The notes below the pieces were generated by a model. The model had not been told where the DNA came from. It did not search any database and worked only from the letters and a program-made list of their open reading frames with translations. Positions 62,971 to 64,000 of a stretch of 64,000 bases of DNA are shown one piece after another (the stretch's first letter is position 1; every line of letters starts with the position of its first letter). This DNA comes from Pleomorphochaeta sp963678575. GTDB lineage: Bacteria > Spirochaetota > Spirochaetia > Sphaerochaetales > Sphaerochaetaceae. The position numbers and the translations under genes were made by a program. The stretch is from assembly GCA_963678575.2 (NCBI GenBank), contig CAXXHV010000002.1, forward strand, positions 1,240,001-1,304,000. Reading direction: 5' to 3'.

Positions 62971-63014
62971 AAAAGAACAACTTAGTTAAAATATCTAAAG
63001 TTGTTCTTTTTTTT
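62971..63014. terminator. Terminator-like hairpin between divergent promoters
   Basis: AAAAGAACAACTT (62971-62983) pairs perfectly with AAGTTGTTCTTTT (62998-63010), 14-base loop, with T-runs on both strands. It lies upstream of both genes, so it cannot end either one; it may insulate the two promoters from each other. Confidence 0.55.
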
Positions 63015-63015
63015 C

Positions 63016-63049
63016 TTTATAAATTTTAAATTAAGGTGTACTATTAGTA
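63016..63049 (+). promoter_or_regulatory. Promoter and operator-like palindrome of the desulfidase gene
   Basis: -35 TTTATA (63016-63021), 17-bp spacer, -10 TACTAT (63039-63044). The palindrome TACTA-T-TAGTA (63039-63049) overlaps the -10 and shares GTACTAT with the operator of the divergent GntR-led operon. Confidence 0.5.
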
Positions 63050-63076
63050 TGAGTTAATAAGGAGTCCAATTAAGAA

Positions 63077-63634
63077 ATGAAAAAAATAGTTTTTGTATCA
63101 CACTGTATTTTAAATGTTGCATCTAAAGTTGTTATGTATAATCAAGAAGATATGGATAAAGAAGAAGCTTTACGAAAAGATTTTTTAAATAAAGCTATAA
63201 ATAATGATGTTCAAATTATCCAATTACCTTGTCCTGAATTTACTTTATATGGTGCAAAAAGATGGGGTCATGTTAGTAACCAGTTTGACAATGTATTCTT
63301 TAGAAATCACTGTAGGAAAATATTAGAACCTATTATTGAACAAATTCACGAATATTTAGATAATCCAGCAATGTTTAAACTTTTGGGTATTGTTGGCATT
63401 GATGGAAGTCCAAGTTGTGGTGTTGATTATACTTGTTTTGGTAATTGGTTTGGCTCTTTTGAAGATAGAGAAGATCTAAATGAAACTCTTACATCCTGTA
63501 AATTTGATAAAGGTAATGGCGTCTTTATTGAGGTATTAAAGGATATGCTCAAAGAACACAAAGTTGATGATAAGGTTAAAATTACTGCTTTATTTGCAGA
63601 AGAAAGAGAGAAATGTTTAAACTTGATAAATTAA
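63077..63634 (+). CDS. TudS-related desulfidase, CD3072-like
   Basis: A 185-residue cytoplasmic protein of the DUF523/TudS group. The three cysteines expected to bind a [4Fe-4S] cluster are Cys10 in SHCILN, Cys52 in LPCPEF and Cys114 in GSPSCG. TudS removes sulfur from thiouracils, giving uracil and sulfide. It is divergent from the ECF/nucleoside operon and shares an operator-like motif with it, so it likely acts on a thio-compound imported by that system. The AAGGAG site is 12 bases from the ATG, longer than usual. Confidence 0.82.
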   Translation: MKKIVFVSHCILNVASKVVMYNQEDMDKEEALRKDFLNKAINNDVQIIQLPCPEFTLYGAKRWGHVSNQFDNVFFRNHCRKILEPIIEQIHEYLDNPAMFKLLGIVGIDGSPSCGVDYTCFGNWFGSFEDREDLNETLTSCKFDKGNGVFIEVLKDMLKEHKVDDKVKITALFAEEREKCLNLIN

Positions 63635-64000
63635 ATAAACATTAATAATTATTAACCAGTAGTTTCTAAAACAAATAATTATTGAGAATTAAGAATGCTT
63701 GTTATGTTATAGAATCTCTAGGTGTGATATTTGTACTAACACAACTGCTCATTAACAATGCAATAATACCTATTAAAACTAAAATATTTTTCTTAATATT
63801 TCATTCTCCTCAATATGTAGAATAAAATCACTCTATTAAATATTGAAGCTAGCATAATAATATTATTATGCTATTAATAAATCATTTTTAATCATTACAA
63901 AATAAATTTCTAGTATATTTAATTATTTACAATTATAACATGTCTAGCACTAAAAATATTACTAGACATAAATTATAAAAACAAACAATTAGTCATCAAA
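63635..64000. other. 366-bp end region, no intact gene
   Basis: Apart from the small lipoprotein-like remnant at 63702-63804, only AT-rich sequence is visible. The right edge shows no start of another gene. Confidence 0.4.
63702..63804 (-). pseudogene. Small lipoprotein signal-peptide remnant
   Basis: A GAGGAG site precedes ATG at 63804, but that frame stops after three codons. One frame over, from 63797, the DNA reads KKNILVLIGIIALLMSSC then VSTNITPRDSIT and stops at 63702. LMSSC is a good lipobox. A one-base shift near the start would join the two, so this looks like a frameshifted and truncated lipoprotein gene. Evidence is limited to about 30 residues. Confidence 0.4.

Overview
This window is AT-rich (about 30% GC by eye) and gene-dense. 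It looks like a low-GC spirochaete of the Sphaerochaeta/Treponema type, probably a gut anaerobe. The best evidence is the set of six periplasmic binding proteins: each has a cleavable signal peptide ending in a short motif such as LFANG, LFAQG, IFAGG or FASG followed by acidic residues, with no lipobox cysteine, a style common in spirochaetes. No rRNA, tRNA or CRISPR array was seen. The genus assignment is inference.

Almost the whole window is a run of uptake-plus-catabolism modules, each with its own regulator. (1) Minus strand, 9922 to beyond base 1: GntR/UTRA regulator, BMP-type nucleoside ABC transporter, isochorismatase-like hydrolase, PfkB kinase, nucleoside phosphorylase, BtpA/SgcQ protein, iron alcohol dehydrogenase and the start of a TrpA-like gene. 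(2) 10404-17961: divergent DeoR regulator, then deoC, an SDR dehydrogenase, an FGGY kinase and a ribose-type ABC transporter. (3) 27187 down to 19063: ATC-hydrolase-like protein, branched-chain-type (Liv) ABC transporter, DhaK, DhaL and an L-cysteine-desulfidase-like protein. (4) 27455-29103: FCD-GntR regulator and ribokinase. (5) 29404-34197: Zn-methyltransferase-like UroD homologue, CUT1 sugar ABC transporter without ATPase, FCD-GntR regulator. (6) 44481 down to 34506: UTRA-GntR regulator, Pot-type ABC transporter, creatininase-like and enamidase-like hydrolases, nucleoside phosphorylase, a PfkB-NADAR fusion and a DMT-type permease. (7) 53383-46657: IclR regulator divergent from DapA-family aldolase, FAD oxidoreductase and a second ATPase-less CUT1 transporter. 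(8) 62893 down to 54843: UTRA-GntR regulator, ECF transporter, MFS permease, nucleoside phosphorylase, nucleoside hydrolase and a FucI-like isomerase, with a divergent TudS-related desulfidase at 63077.

The common theme is salvage of nucleosides and other ribosylated or sugar-like compounds: three nucleoside phosphorylases, one nucleoside hydrolase, three PfkB kinases, deoC and nine transporters. The two most novel-looking assemblies are module 6, where a nitrogen-heterocycle hydrolase pair sits with a nucleoside phosphorylase and a kinase fused to a NADAR N-glycosidase-like domain, and module 8, where a thiouracil-desulfidase relative shares an operator-like motif with a nucleoside/ECF operon.

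Decayed DNA lies between modules: an IS30-type transposase relic (45085-45897) and the remains of a HEPN-RES toxin-like gene next to a truncated sce7725-family gene (53556-54658). Several divergent intergenic regions carry good sigma-70-type promoters overlapped by palindromes. Perfect or near-perfect hairpins recur at the junction just before the membrane/ATPase genes in five of the ABC operons.
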